Source: Chamaelirium japonicum (lineage: Eukaryota > Streptophyta > Magnoliopsida > Liliales > Melanthiaceae). From it: a DNA stretch of 64,000 nt. A program made the translations under genes and the position numbers. A model generated the notes under the pieces. That model saw only the letters and a list, made by a program, of their open reading frames with translations, was not told where the DNA came from and did not search any database. Where the stretch lies: positions 96,858,519 through 96,922,518 of the forward strand of contig OX393550.1 of assembly GCA_947650365.1 (NCBI GenBank), in the 5' to 3' direction. Below are positions 15,801 through 28,995 of this stretch, in pieces (position 1 is the first letter of the stretch; each line of letters opens with the position of its first letter).

Positions 15801-18260
15801 TGGAATTATTTCGTATTTCGCACTTACGGAGTTCTAATTGGAAATTTTAACTATTTACGTTCCGATTGATCGATTTATTGTCTAAGCGTTGAAAATTCAT
15901 AAGTTAGCATGTTTTGGATTTGAAATAGGTTTGGATTCGATCGGATCGGTATCTGATAATTCGTAATTGGAATTATTTCATATTTCGGATTCGCGAGCGA
16001 GTTCTAATTGGATATTTTGACAATTTACACTCCGATTGACCGATTTAGACTCTAAGCGTTGAAAAATCATAAATTAGTATGTTTTGGATTTGAAATAGAT
16101 TTGGATTCGATCGGATCATCATCGGATCGGCATCCGATAATTTATACTTATAATTATTTCGTATTTAAGACTTGTTAGCGAGTTCTAATTGGATATTTTA
16201 ATAATTTACACTCTGATTGAACGATTTAGAGTCTAAGCGTTGAAAAATCATAAGTTAGCGTGTTTCGGATTTGAAATAGGTTTAGATTCGATCGGATCGT
16301 CATTGGATTGGCATCAGATAATTCGTACTTGGAACTATTTCCTATTTCGGACTTGCGAGCGAGTTCTAATTGGATATTTAAGTAATTTACACTCCGATTG
16401 ACCGATTTAGAGTCTAAGTGTTGAAAAATCATATGTTAGTGTGTTTCAGATTTTAAATAGGTTTTGATTCGATTGGATCGGCATCGGATCGGCATTCGAT
16501 AATTTGTACATAGAATTATTTCTTATTTCGGACTTGCGAGCGAGTTTTAATTGGATATTTTAACAATTTACACTTCGATTGACGATTTTGTGTCTAAGTG
16601 TTGAAAAATCATAACTTAGCGTGTTTCGGATTTGAAATAGGTTTGAATTCGATCGGATCATCATCGGATCGGCATCCGATAATTTGTACTTAGAATTATT
16701 CCATATTTCGGACTTGCGAGCGAGTTCTAATTGGAAATTTTAACAATTTACGCTCCGATTGACTGATTTAGAGTCTAAGCATTGAAAAATCATAAGTTAG
16801 CATGTTTCAGATTTAAAATAGGTTTAGATTCGATCGGATCATCATCGGATCGGCATCCGATAATTCGTACTTGGAATTATTTCGTATTTAGGACTTGCGA
16901 GCGAGTTCTAATTGGATATTTTAACAATTTACACTCCGATTGACCGATTTAGAGTCTAAGCGTTGAAAAATCATAAGTTAGCGTGTTTCGGATTTGAAAT
17001 ATGTTTGGATTCGATCGGATCGGTATCGGATCGGCATTCGATAATTCGTACTTGGAATTATTTCGTATGTCGGACTTGCGAGCAAGTTCTAATTGGAAAT
17101 TTTAACAATTTACGCTCCGATTGACCGATTTAGAGTCTAAGCTTTGAAAAATCATAAGTTAGCGTGTTTCGGATTTGAAATAGATTTGGATTCAATCGGA
17201 TCATCATCAGATCGGCATCAGATAATTCATACTTGGAATTATTTTGTATTTCGGACTTGCGAGCGAGTTCTAATTGGATATTTTAACAATTTACACTCCG
17301 TCTGACCGATTTAGAGTCTAAGCGTTGAAAAATCATAAGTTAGCGTGTTTCGGATTTGAAATAGGTTTGGATTCGATCGGATCGTAATCAGATCGGCATC
17401 CGAGAATTCGTACTTGGAATTATTTCGTATTTCGGACTTGCGAGCAAGTTCTAATTGAATATTTTAACAATTTACACTCTAATTGATCGATTTAGAGTCT
17501 AAGCGTTGAAAAATCATAAGTTAGCATGTTTTGAATTTGAAATAGGTTTGAATTCAATCGGATCGTTATCAGATCGGCATCCGATAATTCGTACTTGGAA
17601 TTATTTTGTATTTAAGACCTGCGAGCGAGTTCTAATTGGATATTTTAATAATTTACGCCCCTATTGACCGATTTAGAGTCTAAGCATTAAAAAATCATAA
17701 GTTAGCGTATTTCGGATTTGAAATAGGTTTGGATTCGATCGGATCGCCATCTGATCAACATCCGATAGTCCGTACTTGGAATTATTTCATATTTCGGACT
17801 TGCGAGCGAGTTCTAATTGGATATTTTAACAATTTACACTTCGATTGACCGATTTAGAGTCTAAGCGTTGAAAATCATAAGTTAGTATGTTTCGGATTTT
17901 AAATAGGTTTTGATTCGATCAGATCATCATCGGATCGGCATCCGATAATTTGTACTTGGAATTATTTCATATTTCGGACTTGCGAGTGAGTTCTAATTTG
18001 ATATTTTAGTAATTTACACTCCGATTGATCAATTTAGAGTCTAAGCGTTGAAAAATCATAAGTTAGCGTGTTTCGGATTTGAAGTAGGTTTGGATTCGAT
18101 CGGATCGTCATTGGATCGGCATCCGATAATTCGTACTTGGAATTATTTCGTATTTCGGACTTGCGAGCGGGTTCTAATTGGTTATTTTAACAATTTACCA
18201 TCTGATTGTCTAATTTAGAGTTTAAGCGTTGGAAAATCATAAATTAGTATATTAGCGTGA
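12850..18260. repeat. 181-bp satellite array inside the CACTA, about 30 units
   Basis: The landmark GAGTCTAAGCGTTGAAAAAT recurs at about 13174, 13354, 13534 and 13715 and so on to 18213, a spacing close to 181 bases. The first unit is shortened (about 130 bases). Units differ from one another by scattered substitutions and a few small deletions. Most contain the hairpin-capable ATCGGAT-CGGC-ATCCGAT (7-base arms, 4-base loop) and a nearby CGATCGGATCG. The array is bounded by CACTA sequence on both sides, so it belongs to the transposon and is not a chromosomal satellite block. No coding capacity. Confidence 0.95.
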
Positions 18261-18361
18261 TAATATGATCTAAACTCAAATTAGTAAGATTCATATTTTT
18301 TACAAATATTATAAAGATTAGTAAGTACCTGATCATGAGCATGAGCTACCGCTATAACGGC

Positions 18362-20048
18362 TTATGAACTCATTAAGCCGACGCTCAGTGCCCTGCGAGC
18401 TTCTCTTTCCTCATCGAGGGCCTGCCTCTCCGCCTCAACCCTGTGCTCGAGGGCATGCCTCTCCGCCTCAACCCTGAGCTCGTGGGCCTGCCTCTGCTCG
18501 CACTCCGCCTCAACCATGTGCTCAAGGGTCTGCCTTTGCTCGCACTTTACATCTAGTGCAGATTGCAACTGAATGATAACACCGGTCTGGGTGTCCCATG
18601 CCCTCGAGCGCATACCCTCTCGTCCAAAGTAGGAGGAGGGCATGACTCCAAGGCCCGTACAGAGGACACAGTCGTGCGTGGCAGGTCTGAGCACAGTATC
18701 AATCGCTGAGTCGATAGATAGTGAGCTAAAGGAGGAACCGGCCTCGCCTGACGGGGTCACCATAAGTCGCATTCTCTCCTATATAAAAACAACCAATGAT
18801 ATTTGATAGCATACGTATACGAATATATTAAAAGGAATTTAATTACTTACCACTTGTGAGACAACCTTATCGTCCATAAATGCCCCATCGGTACATCGCC
18901 TCTTAGAGGCCTCAAAAAGGTCAATCGGATTAGGCTTGTGGCCCAAGGACTATGTCTGTTTGACATATAAAATAAATAGATGAGTTAATATAATATTTAT
19001 AGAGCTTTAAATAATAAAATATTTGTATCATTTACCAGCTGCTGAGCAAGCTGGGGCATGGAGGTCCTCCCCCTCACTAGAGCAGGTGTCGTCGAGGTAT
19101 TTCTATTATGCTTGCCTTTAGCAGAACTTGTCTGTGTCAATCGATTAAATTTTTAAACATCAATACAATTTTTTAGTATAACATTAAAACAAGTACGAAT
19201 CGATAAAATAATAATTATATCTGAAACTGAGGGGTGACCCAGTGAGCGACCAAAAACTATAGAACGTGTAGCGATGACGCGTCTCTCATCACGGTCACAG
19301 CCTGTAACTCGTCAGCCGGCTCACCGACCAAGTAACCATAGATCTAGTAGAGCTCATAACGGTAATCCCTATACCGCTCACTCATCGTCTTCCACAAGTC
19401 CTCCCGGTGGGTGTCGGTTTCCATGTTTTCCCATTTAAATTTCTCCTATAAAATCAATTTAGAAACAAGTAATTTTATCAAATCAAATTATAAAGAAGTA
19501 CGATATTATTCTAAAATACTTTAATGAAACTAACGTACCAAAAAGACCTGATACATCCTTTCATTATAGGATGCATCGATATTCTTCCACCCCTTTATCC
19601 CCATAATAGAGGTATTCCTCTCCTCCCGTACTATCATACCGACCCATGTGGCGGTGTCAGAAGCGTGCTTGCCCACAAAGAACCTGCCGCACCACTGTAG
19701 AAAAAGCGGCTCGCGTAAGCTCGACAAGCACCGGGCCGTCATCACGCCCTGGTTGCCTACGTGCCTGGTAATCCTCGATCCTGCAAATAAAATATACATC
19801 AGTACTGAACAAGTATTTACAATATGTATGAAACTTTGCATCTAAATATTACCTGTGGGCGTAGATGCTGTAGCCAAGTACTGAGCACTGCTCGAAACTC
19901 CGCAGACTGCGACCTCATCAGGAGCTGGTATGGAGAGAGGAACAGGACTACCAGATCCGGAGGGCTCAGCCTCGGACCCTAGGGTGGCAGCCGGAGCGCT
20001 CAGAGCTAGCCCACCCCTGCCTCTACGAACCCTCAACCGTGATACCAT
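18362..20048 (-). CDS. TnpA-like (En/Spm second protein) gene of the CACTA, multi-exon
   Basis: The predicted protein belongs to the plant En/Spm-type transposase family that accompanies TNP2 and, in the maize prototype, binds subterminal repeats. Coding blocks on the minus strand: 20048-about 19855 (Arg-rich then Pro/Ser-rich N-terminus), about 19780-19545 (core with TRHVGNQG, WVGMIVREER and GWKNIDASYNERMYQVF), about 19445-19220, and 18772-18362, separated by AT-rich introns. The last block ends in three or four copies of a heptad-like HxLRVEAERQA unit, a likely coiled coil for oligomerisation. Exon borders were not all fixed and at least one interruption is likely in the third block. It lies downstream of the transposase in the same orientation, the usual order. 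Confidence 0.65.
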
Positions 20049-20276
20049 CTGAAATAATTTGATTTACATATAAAACAGTATGATTTACATATGAAACAAT
20101 ATGAAACAGTTTGATTTACATATAAAACAGTATAAAATAATATGATATATATATATGAAACAATATGATTTATATATAAAACAATATAATTTATATATGA
20201 AACAATTTGATTTATATATGAAACAGTAAGATATTTATTTTCTAACAGTCCAATTTACATATGAAACAATCCATGT

Positions 20277-23200
20277 CTAGTCATTTTGTGTCTCATCTCT
20301 GTCACTCTCATCGCATCCCTCTTCTATCATTCGATCTGCATTCGCTGTCCAATTTATATTATTGATCTCTTCATTTTCGTCGTGCACTGCATCGACAACG
20401 ATTATCTCATTATTCTGGTATGCATCCAAATCATCATCGACGACCCCCGCATCTTTATCTTCCATCTCATAAAAATATCTGGGTGGTGACCTGACTATAA
20501 TTTGTCAACTTGGAGAGGTATTATCCGGTGCGTAAAATATTTATTCCGCTTGAGAGACAAGAATGAATAGATCTTGATATTGGGTATTCAATCTCTTGCC
20601 AGTGTTGATGCTGATAAAATCGTATTTGTCGACATTATAACCAGTCCCGTAATTATTAACATCATACCAATTGTATTTGAATAATACGATCCGATTTTGG
20701 CTAAGGAATTTAATCTTGAGAATCTCGTTGAGGATGCCGTAGAAGTTGATATTTTCTAATTCTTTTTGCTGACCATTGACGACAACCCCACTATTTTGTG
20801 TTCTTCGTGATTTTTTACTATCTTTCGTTTGAAATCAATAACCGTTCACGATATAACCATCAAATAATATTGTGTCTTGCAAAGGACTACAAGATAAGCG
20901 CCAGAAATCTTTATTCATCAGCGGATCATGATTGTCGTGCAGCTCTTGTGCCTATAATAAGCACATGACATTCATGATATGAACACATAATTATTATTCG
21001 ATAATGGATGTCAATAAAATTCAGTAATGATGTGAATACTTACGTGTTTCTCGAACCACGATGGGAATTCACAATCATAAATTTGTGGAGCATTTCAAGT
21101 ACCCCGATTATTAATAATGGTTTTATGCTTTCTGTTTTACAGGTTATGAATTAGATTATAATTAGCATATATACTTAATGAATGAACTGAAAGAATGAGT
21201 AAATAATCAAAAAATACTTACTCAATGAATGACCACACTTTATCATATTGGCGCAATACATATATATATGCCTGTTGAATCTCATCTACAGACAATCGAC
21301 GGGTTTTGCCTCCTCCTAGAGGTCTACCTATTTTAGAAAATATAGACAGACCCCTATCAAAGTTTATTGGACCACCGTTATAGTTTCGCTCAAATTGATT
21401 GAATCGCGTGTCTATACCATGTAGGTATCTTGAGCAGAATATAAGACATTCTTCTGCTAGATATCCTTTAGCAATTGATCCCTCCGGACGACTTTTATTA
21501 CGAACATATGATTTTAATGTTCGTAAGTACCTAATTTGAGAAAAAAAAATTATGGATAAATACATCAAGAATGATCAAATACATTAAAAAATAAGACGAA
21601 ATGAATACCTCTCGATAAAATACATCCAGCGGTAATAAACTGGGCCGCCGAGTTTGGCCTCATTTGCCAAGTGAACAATCAAATGCACCATGACATCAAA
21701 GAAGGAAGGTGGAAATATCATCTCTAGCTTGCATAATGTGATCACAATATTCCTCTCCATCTGATCAAGTTGGTCCAGTCTAAGTACCTTCGAGCACAAC
21801 TGTCTAAAAAAAGTACTGAGCTCAATTAACGGACCAGACACTTGTTCGGTTAAATTCCCATGTATAGCAAGAGATAACAATCGCTGCATAAGAATATGAC
21901 AATCGTGGCTCTTTAATCCAAACAACTTCCGATCGTTCTCTTGCACGCATCGTGCGATATTCGAAGAGTAACCGTCCGGTGTTTTCACAGACCGTAGGAA
22001 TGCACATAAGGCTGTCTTCTGCTGTGAGCTCATGGTGTAGCATGCAACTGGCAACACATACTTATCCCCAATCTCTTGGGGATGAAGTGATTTTCAGATG
22101 CCCAACTCCTTAAGATCGAGACGAGATTTAAGATTATTCTTCGTCTTATCGTCGAGATTCAGCAGTATTCCTATAATGATGTCACTCACATTTTTCTCGA
22201 TATGCATGACATCCAAATTATGCCGCAAGAGCAGGCTGCTCCAGTACGGTAGTTTAAAGAAAATACTCTTCATCTTCCAGTTATGCTCACGCATAGATTC
22301 TTCATACGTTCTCTTCTTTTTGCCTTTCCCAAGTGCCACCGTATCAAGCTGATCTAATTCACACAAGACTTCTACCCCCCGAAAGCTGCTCCGGGGCCTT
22401 TGCAAGTTCCTTCTTGCCGTTGAACGCTCTTTTGTACTGCCTCCACTTATGACCGTCAACAAGGAATCTTCGATGACTCATATAACAGAACTTGCCTCCG
22501 TTCTTTAAGCGTAATGAATCTGTCTCTTTATTGCATGTAGGGCACGCCAATTTTCCTTTAGTACTCCACCCAGATAGGTTGGCATATGCAGAAAAATTGT
22601 TGACGATCTATAGAAGTGACACATTCATCCAAAAATTCTGATGCAACGAGGTATCATACGTATCGACCCTAACTTTCCATAACTCATTCAACTCCTTAAT
22701 CAACGGCTGCAAGTAAAAGTCAATATCATTACCAGGCGACCTAGGTCCGGGAATGAGCAAGGAGAGCATTGTGTATGGCTTTTTTAAGCACATCCAGGGA
22801 GGCAAATTGTATGGAACTAGGACAACTGGTCAAATACTATACGACACACTCATATTCCCAAAGGGATAGAAGCCATCGCTAGCAAGCCCTAACCTGACGT
22901 TGTGAACTTTACATACAAATTCAGGATAGGTCTGATCAAAATCTTTCCACATCAGAAAGTCGGCCGGATGTCTTATAACCCTGTCATCTGTACGTTCTCG
23001 TGCATGCCACCTCATATGCTCAGCAGTCTTCGATGACATAAACAACCTCTGAAGCTTTTCCCTAAGCGGGAAGTATAGGAGAACCTTTGCAGATACATTT
23101 TTCTACCTTCGATTGGTACTAGACTCGGCATCCGTCTCTTTATATCTCATTGCTCCGCATATGTGGCATGACCGTGCATGTTCGTACTCTTTCCGGTACT

Positions 23201-23850
23201 ACAATCATTCACGCATGCATCAGTTTTGTCATAACCAAGACCGAGATCTTTAATTATCTTCTTCGCCTCGTAGAATGATTTCGGTACTGTCTCACCTATA
23301 GGAAAAGCCTCTTTCAATAACTCTACCAATATATTAAATAGCTTATTACTCTAACCATTGAGGCACTTCAAATGAAGAAGCTTTACAGTGAAAGAAAGTT
23401 TTGCAAACTTCTCACACCCTGGGTATAGAGGTTGTCCGGCATCCTTAAGCAATCTGTAGAACTTATCCGCTTCAATATTGGGCTGATCACCTGACGGTGT
23501 TTCCGTGCCTATCCCACCTTGCAAATCATGTATCATACCCTTCATGTCATCGTCATCGCTATATTAATATTATCATCATCAATTACTGTGTTTGCAGTTT
23601 CACTGTGAGCTGCCATGGGGACTGCATCTAGCTTCTCACCGTGCGAGAACTAACGGGTATAGCTAATGTCAATGTCAGGCATTACCAAATCAACCTCATA
23701 TTTCTCTCGAACCTTCCTAGTCACCCTTCCGCAGTCTATACAGGGACACATAATTTTTTCATCAAGTGGTGTAAGACGCTCAAATGCAAAATCCAGAAAT
23801 TTCCTAACTCCTTTTCTGTATTCTTGGCTCATGCGATTCGAATTACACAT
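20277..23850 (-). pseudogene. TNP2-type CACTA transposase, degraded
   Basis: Order of parts on the minus strand: N-terminal transposase-associated region with CPCIDC (23850-23650), central tnp2 region containing CPTCNKETDSLRLKNG and CYMSHRRFL (22550-22460) and LLRHNLDVMHIEKNV (near 22220), DUF4218-like segment (22057-21218), and a DUF4216-like C-terminus (about 20960-20460) ending in an acidic tail. One intron is clear: 21608-21531, GT-AG, joining in frame within the DUF4218-like part. At least one frameshift lies near 22385-22370, and several stops separate the upstream pieces, so it is read as a pseudogene. In the family this protein cuts at the CACTA ends. Confidence 0.85.
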
Positions 23851-24199
23851 CCAACTCTTATCGATCGAAGATATCTTCGTCTATCTGGCTATACAACACC
23901 TGCAGTAATTTCAAACCATGTCTATAAGACTCTGCACAATTTTGGTTTCGGTTCCCGGGTATGGAACACCAAATCAAAACCGAAAAAACCGACCCGACTC
24001 CTTAAATCATAAACCCAACGAACAAAATACTTTTGTTTCCAGTAAGTGCAAGTATGAAATAATTATGTTACATCTACAACGCTTCAAAAGAGTAAACGTC
24101 GGTTGATTTTGCTTTGAACTTTCATTTTGGCACTATGTAAGAGCACAATCATCCACTGTTTTGTGACGAATTGACGAACAAGATTCAAGAGCCGAGGGC

Positions 24200-24365
24200 T
24201 CTAGCATACCTCATATCAACCGAAACCGAACCGAAAACCCATCATACCGAATCGACAAAAACCGACTATTTCGGTTTCGGTTTTGATTTTTTGTAAACCG
24301 AAAAAAAATAAAACCGACAAAACCGACACCGAAACCGACCGACATAACCGACGCTCACCCCTAAA
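24200..24365. repeat. ACCGAAACCGA-rich repeat patch inside the CACTA
   Basis: Many copies of AACCGA / TCGGTTT in both orientations, closing with CGCTCACCCCTAA, which resembles the right end of a hAT-like MITE. A matching left end (TTAGGGGTGAGC) was not found, so it is truncated or atypical. Confidence 0.45.
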
Positions 24366-24544
24366 TATTGGTGTGCTCTAATTCTTTATCGGGAATCAAT
24401 CCTAAACCCTAGTCTAAAAACTACATTTTGCCCCCCATTCCCCCCATTCAATTCAGTTTTGATAAGATAAAAATTACCAAATGAGGGAATTAAGTAGATG
24501 ACAAAAGGGGTATTGTGCTAACATTTCAAACTTTAGGATGTGAT

Positions 24545-24850
24545 TTGGAACAAAATAAACTAAGGGGGAGAGGGAGGAGGAGGAGGAGGAGCTCACCGGA
24601 GATGGAGAGGTAGGCCTCTAGAAGGAGGAAGAGCAGTGGCGTCACCGATCGGTGGCGCGAGAGAGGGGAGGGGTGGCCGGAGGTGCAAGGGAGGGGAGGG
24701 GTGGCCGGCCAGAGGCACACGAGGGAGGGAAGGAAGGCCGGGGAGGGGGGGGGGAATTAGATTGAGAGAGAGAGAGAGGAGGGAGGCCGGGGAGGGGGGG
24801 AGGAATTAGATATAGAGAGAGAGGGGGAGAGGGGAGGGATTAGATCGAAA
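24545..24850. repeat. GA/GGGAGG-rich low-complexity tract
   Basis: GGGGAGGGGTGGCCGG and GGCCGGGGAGGGGG units are repeated in short tandem. On the minus strand this is a pyrimidine-rich leader between the right subterminal repeats and the transposase, so it may be 5' untranslated sequence of the CACTA genes. Confidence 0.6.
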
Positions 24851-24888
24851 CAAAAACAGAAAGGGGGATCGCTAAACTGATATAATCA

Positions 24889-25545
24889 CAGGGTTTTTAC
24901 CGACGAAAATTATATATACCGTCGATAAAAAGAAGCCTTATACCGTCAAAAATACATTTACCGTCGGTAAAAATAAGCAAAAAAAAAAAAATGAAGGGGG
25001 AGCACGCCTCTGAAAAAAATCGTAAGGTTTTTACCGACGGATACTATCTATTCCGTCGGTAAAACATAGTATTATACCGACGGATATATAGTTACCGTCG
25101 GTACAAATAAACAAAAAAAAAAGGGGGAGTGGGCTTCTGTCAAAAATCATAGGGTTTTTACCGATGGATACTATTTAATCCGTCGGTAAAACGTAGTATT
25201 ATACCGACGGATATATATTTACTGTCGGTAAAAATAAACAAAAAAATAGTCAAATATAAAATATATTATTAGAGACGGACTTTTGTATTACCGTCGGTAA
25301 TAACCTATATTACCGACAGACGGTTGTATTTCCGTCAGTAATAACCTATATTTCCGACGGTATTAATTAATACCGTCGGTAAATATATATTACCGATGGA
25401 TAATATATAACCATCGGTAATAAATATGTAAAAAAAAATTAAAAAAATCAAAGTTATATTACCGACGGCAAATATTTGTTCCGTCGGTAAAATATATATT
25501 ATTACCGACGGTAGTATAATTTTTCGTCGGTAAAAACCCTATTCC
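24889..25545. repeat. CACTA subterminal repeats, right end
   Basis: A dense array of TTACCGACGG and CCGTCGGTAA motifs in both orientations, including three longer near-copies (from about 24890, 25025 and 25150) each starting GGTTTTTACCGA. It mirrors the left end. Confidence 0.88.
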
Positions 25546-28500
25546 TTGTAGTGCCTGGACCACTCTGGTACCTTCCTAACATCCCAACTACAAATCTGAT
25601 GTCTGGTCTTGTGCAGACCTCCAAATAGATCAAACTGCCAACTGTAGATGCATAGGAAATGTTAGCCAGAGCCTCTCTTTTAAGAGAGTTTTTCGGGCAT
25701 TGGGACAAACTAAATCTATCACCCTTGACAATGGGAGCAATACTGGGCGAGCAGTTCTGCATATTAAATCTTTACAGAACTTTGTTAACTTAGGCCTTTT
25801 GAGATATTCCTAGAACCCTTTGGGATCGATCCCTATGGATCTGTATTCCTATAACATAGGATGCCTCGCCTAAGTCTTTCATATCAAAGTTCTGTGAGAG
25901 AAACTGCTTCGTCTCACGTAGCATCCCCAAGTCATTGTTGGCTAGCAGAATATCGTCAACATATAGGACTAGAAATGTTTAACGGCTCCCACTAGTTTTA
26001 AGGTATATACATTCATACACAATGTTCTCCACAAAACCAAAAAGAGTTATGACATTGTGGAACTTTAAATACCACTGTCGGAAAGCCTGTTTCAGTCCGT
26101 ATATAGACTTCTTGAGTCTGCAAACCAGCTGACTCCCTTTATCTGAAGTAAAGCCTTCAGGCTGGAGCATGTATACCTCCTCCTCAAGATCCCTATTCAG
26201 GAAGGCCATTTTCACATTCATCTGTTGTAACTCTAGGTCATAATGAGCTACCAAAGCCATGATTATCTTTAATGAATCCTTCTTAGAAACCAGAGAGAAG
26301 GTGTCATGATAATCAATGTCAATCCTTTGAGTGAAACCCTTGGCCACAAGTCTTGCCTTATGTCTTTCGATGTTACCAGAGGCATCCGCTTTGGTCTTAT
26401 AGACCTATTTACAACCAATTGGCCTAGCACCTCTAGGTAACTCTACCAAATCCTAGACTTGATTGTCAGCCATGGATTTCAACTCTTCCAGCATGGTATC
26501 ATACCATTTCGTGGAGTTACCTCCACTCATGGCTTGTGAAAATGTTTGTGGGTCTTGAATTCCAACTGAGTCGTCGGACTCTTGCAGGTATACCTCATAG
26601 TCATTAGAAATTGCAGGTTTTTTTTTTCTTGAGGATCTCCTAGTTTCTGTTGGTACCACAACTTGTGGTTCTGGAATAACAGCTTCAATACGTTATATGG
26701 CAACCTACTCCTCTTGGGTTGGGAGGTCTTGGGCTGGTTGCTCATGAATTACCTGAGGTGGTTCTTCCTAATGAGCAATCGGCCCATCCTCGATTATAGG
26801 TATGATTATCGAAACCCGTATTTCCTCAAACACAATTGACTGTGTTGGGACGCTCCCACTGAGATTGCCATCCTCAAGAAATCTAGCATTTCTACCTTCT
26901 ACAACTTTAGGAGTGTGCGACGGATAATAGAACCTATAACCCTTGGACTTCTCGGCATAACCGATGAAGAAACCACTCACAATCCTAGGGTCAAGCTTCT
27001 TCTCATGTGGGTCGCACACCCTGACCTCAACTGGACAACCCCATATATGTATGTGTCCTAAACTAGGTTTCCATCCATTCCATAACTCAAAGGGTGTTTT
27101 AGGAATGGCTTTAGATGGATCCCTATTCAGCACATACACAGCGGTTTTTGAGGCCTCACTCCACATACTGAGAGAAAGGGAGGAGTTACAAATCATGCTC
27201 CTCACCATGTCCATCAAAGTGCGGTTCCTCCTTTTAGCAACACTATTTTATTACGGTGTGCCAGGCGTTGTGTACTTAGCCATAATGTCATGTTCTTCCA
27301 GAAACTTTGCAAATGGACTAGGTCTTTGTCCACTCTCTGTGTACCTTCCATAGTATTTCCCATTTCTGTCTGATCTTATAATTTTGATACTCTTTCCAGA
27401 TTGTTTCTCTACCTCCGCCTTATAGATTTTAAAAGCATCAAATGCCTCAGCCTTATCATCTATGAGGTAAAGATATATGTATCGAGTATGGTCATCTATA
27501 AAGCTGATAAAATACCTCTGACCGTTCAGACAGGGTATACTAAATGGTCCACAGAGATCAATGTGTATGATCCCCAATTTCTTATTATTCCTCGTGGCAC
27601 CCTTAGTGGACTTGTTAGTCTGCTTTCCCTTTATGCAGTCTACACAAGTCACAAAGTCAGTTAAGTCAAGAGTCTTTAAGACTCCATCATTCACTAACCT
27701 CTTTAGGTGCTCTATGGAGATATGAGCTAGTCTCCTATGCCACAATATAGAGGAATCTCAATTCACAGTCATCATAGAACATTCAAGAGAAGAATTTGGA
27801 GAAAGATAATATAAACCATCTATCAAAGAACCTAAACCAATGGTTAGTTTATCTTTAATAATCAGAAAAGATGAGTTTTTGAACTGAAAATCAAAGCCAT
27901 ATGGAACTAGTCTTGATACAGATACTAGATTCTTAGAGAAACTATGAGTATAAAATATCTTCTCTAGGTCCAAGGTGTATCTTGTCTGGAGACGAACCTT
28001 GTATGTCCCTACACCTTCAACTCTTGAACTCATCTTATTGCCAGAGTAGATGACGTGTTCCCCATCAGTTGACTCCCTTAGATTGAGGAAACCATGCAAG
28101 ATTGTAGAAATGTGGATTGTAGATTCGGAGTCAATTCACTAGGAGTCATTATGAGAATCAACCAAATTTGATTCATAACACACTAGGGTCATGAGATTAC
28201 CTTCAGACTCTCTTTTAGCGAGCCACTTCTGGTACTTAGTGCAATCCTTCTTGAGATGTCCCATTTTCTTATAAAAAAAGCACTTCACCTCTTTATGGGT
28301 GCCATCAGTTTTCTTTATTAGCACTTTATGGCTTTGCTTCTTCTTGGGAAAAGCCTTGTGAGACTTGGACTACTCTGCCTTATGAGAAACGAGGTGAGCC
28401 ACCTCCAATTTCTCCTGCTTCAGCCTCCCTTCCTCCTGAACACACATAACCAACATATCATTTATTGACCAATTGGTTGAATGAGTGTTGTAGGAGATCT

Positions 28501-28995
28501 TGAATTGCCCGTACTGAGCGGGCAGGGAGTTCAGTATGAAGTGTACCACAAACGACTCGTTGATTTCTATCTTTATGCCCTTTAGCTAAGATACTACATC
28601 ACGTAACTGCATGATGTGCTCTCGCACACTCTTATCTCCAATTAGCCTCATGGATGATAGTTTGGCCATTAGGGTACTGTCCAAGGCTTTATCGGAGCTT
28701 TTAAATTGCTCCTCGATAGCCTTCATAAAGTCCTTGACCAGTCGGCACTCAGGGATAGAGCCCCTGATGCTCTTATCAATATGGGTCTGGATGAGCATCA
28801 TACTCAAGCGGTTGGATCGCTCCCATCGCTCGTATGATCCAACCTCAGTTGGCGTACTTTTCTCCATTGGAGGAGTAGGCTCCTCCACACGGAGTGCCAA
28901 GTCCAGATCCATACACCCCAGGACCAAGTGTATCTTGTCCTTCCAATCCGAATAATTGTCACCAGACAAAAATGGAAGGCGCTAGGTAGGGTCAT

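Larger units (their letters stand above)
12006..25553 (-). mobile_element. CACTA (En/Spm) DNA transposon, 13.5 kb, nearly complete
   Basis: Termini are CACTACAAAAA on the left and, reading inward on the opposite strand, CACTACAAGGAAT on the right, each followed by GTTTTTACCG. CCT duplications flank it. Inside are subterminal TTACCGTCGG/CCGACGGTAA repeats at both ends, a 5.4-kb satellite array (12850-18260), a TnpA-like gene (18362-20048) and a TNP2-type transposase (20277-23850), both on the minus strand. It inserted into copia relic A. The transposase reading frame is damaged, so the copy is probably not autonomous now, though its ends could still be recognised in trans. Confidence 0.92.
11426..28995 (-). 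mobile_element. Ty1/copia relic A, split by a CACTA insertion
   Basis: Parts on the minus strand, from 5' to 3': gag region (about 28995-28586), CCHC zinc knuckle (28290-28240), GAG-pre-integrase and integrase region (27745-26768), reverse transcriptase (26347-25502), then after the inserted CACTA (12006-25553) the RNase H end (12001-11426). The order gag-integrase-RT-RNase H defines Ty1/copia. The element is broken, with many interruptions. LTRs could not be delimited, so age is not estimated, but it is older than the CACTA it contains. Confidence 0.85.

Noticed and set aside
12850-18260. Regular repeats as a possible CRISPR array
   Set aside because: The unit is 181 bases with no unique spacers, and this is a plant nuclear transposon. 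It is a tandem satellite.
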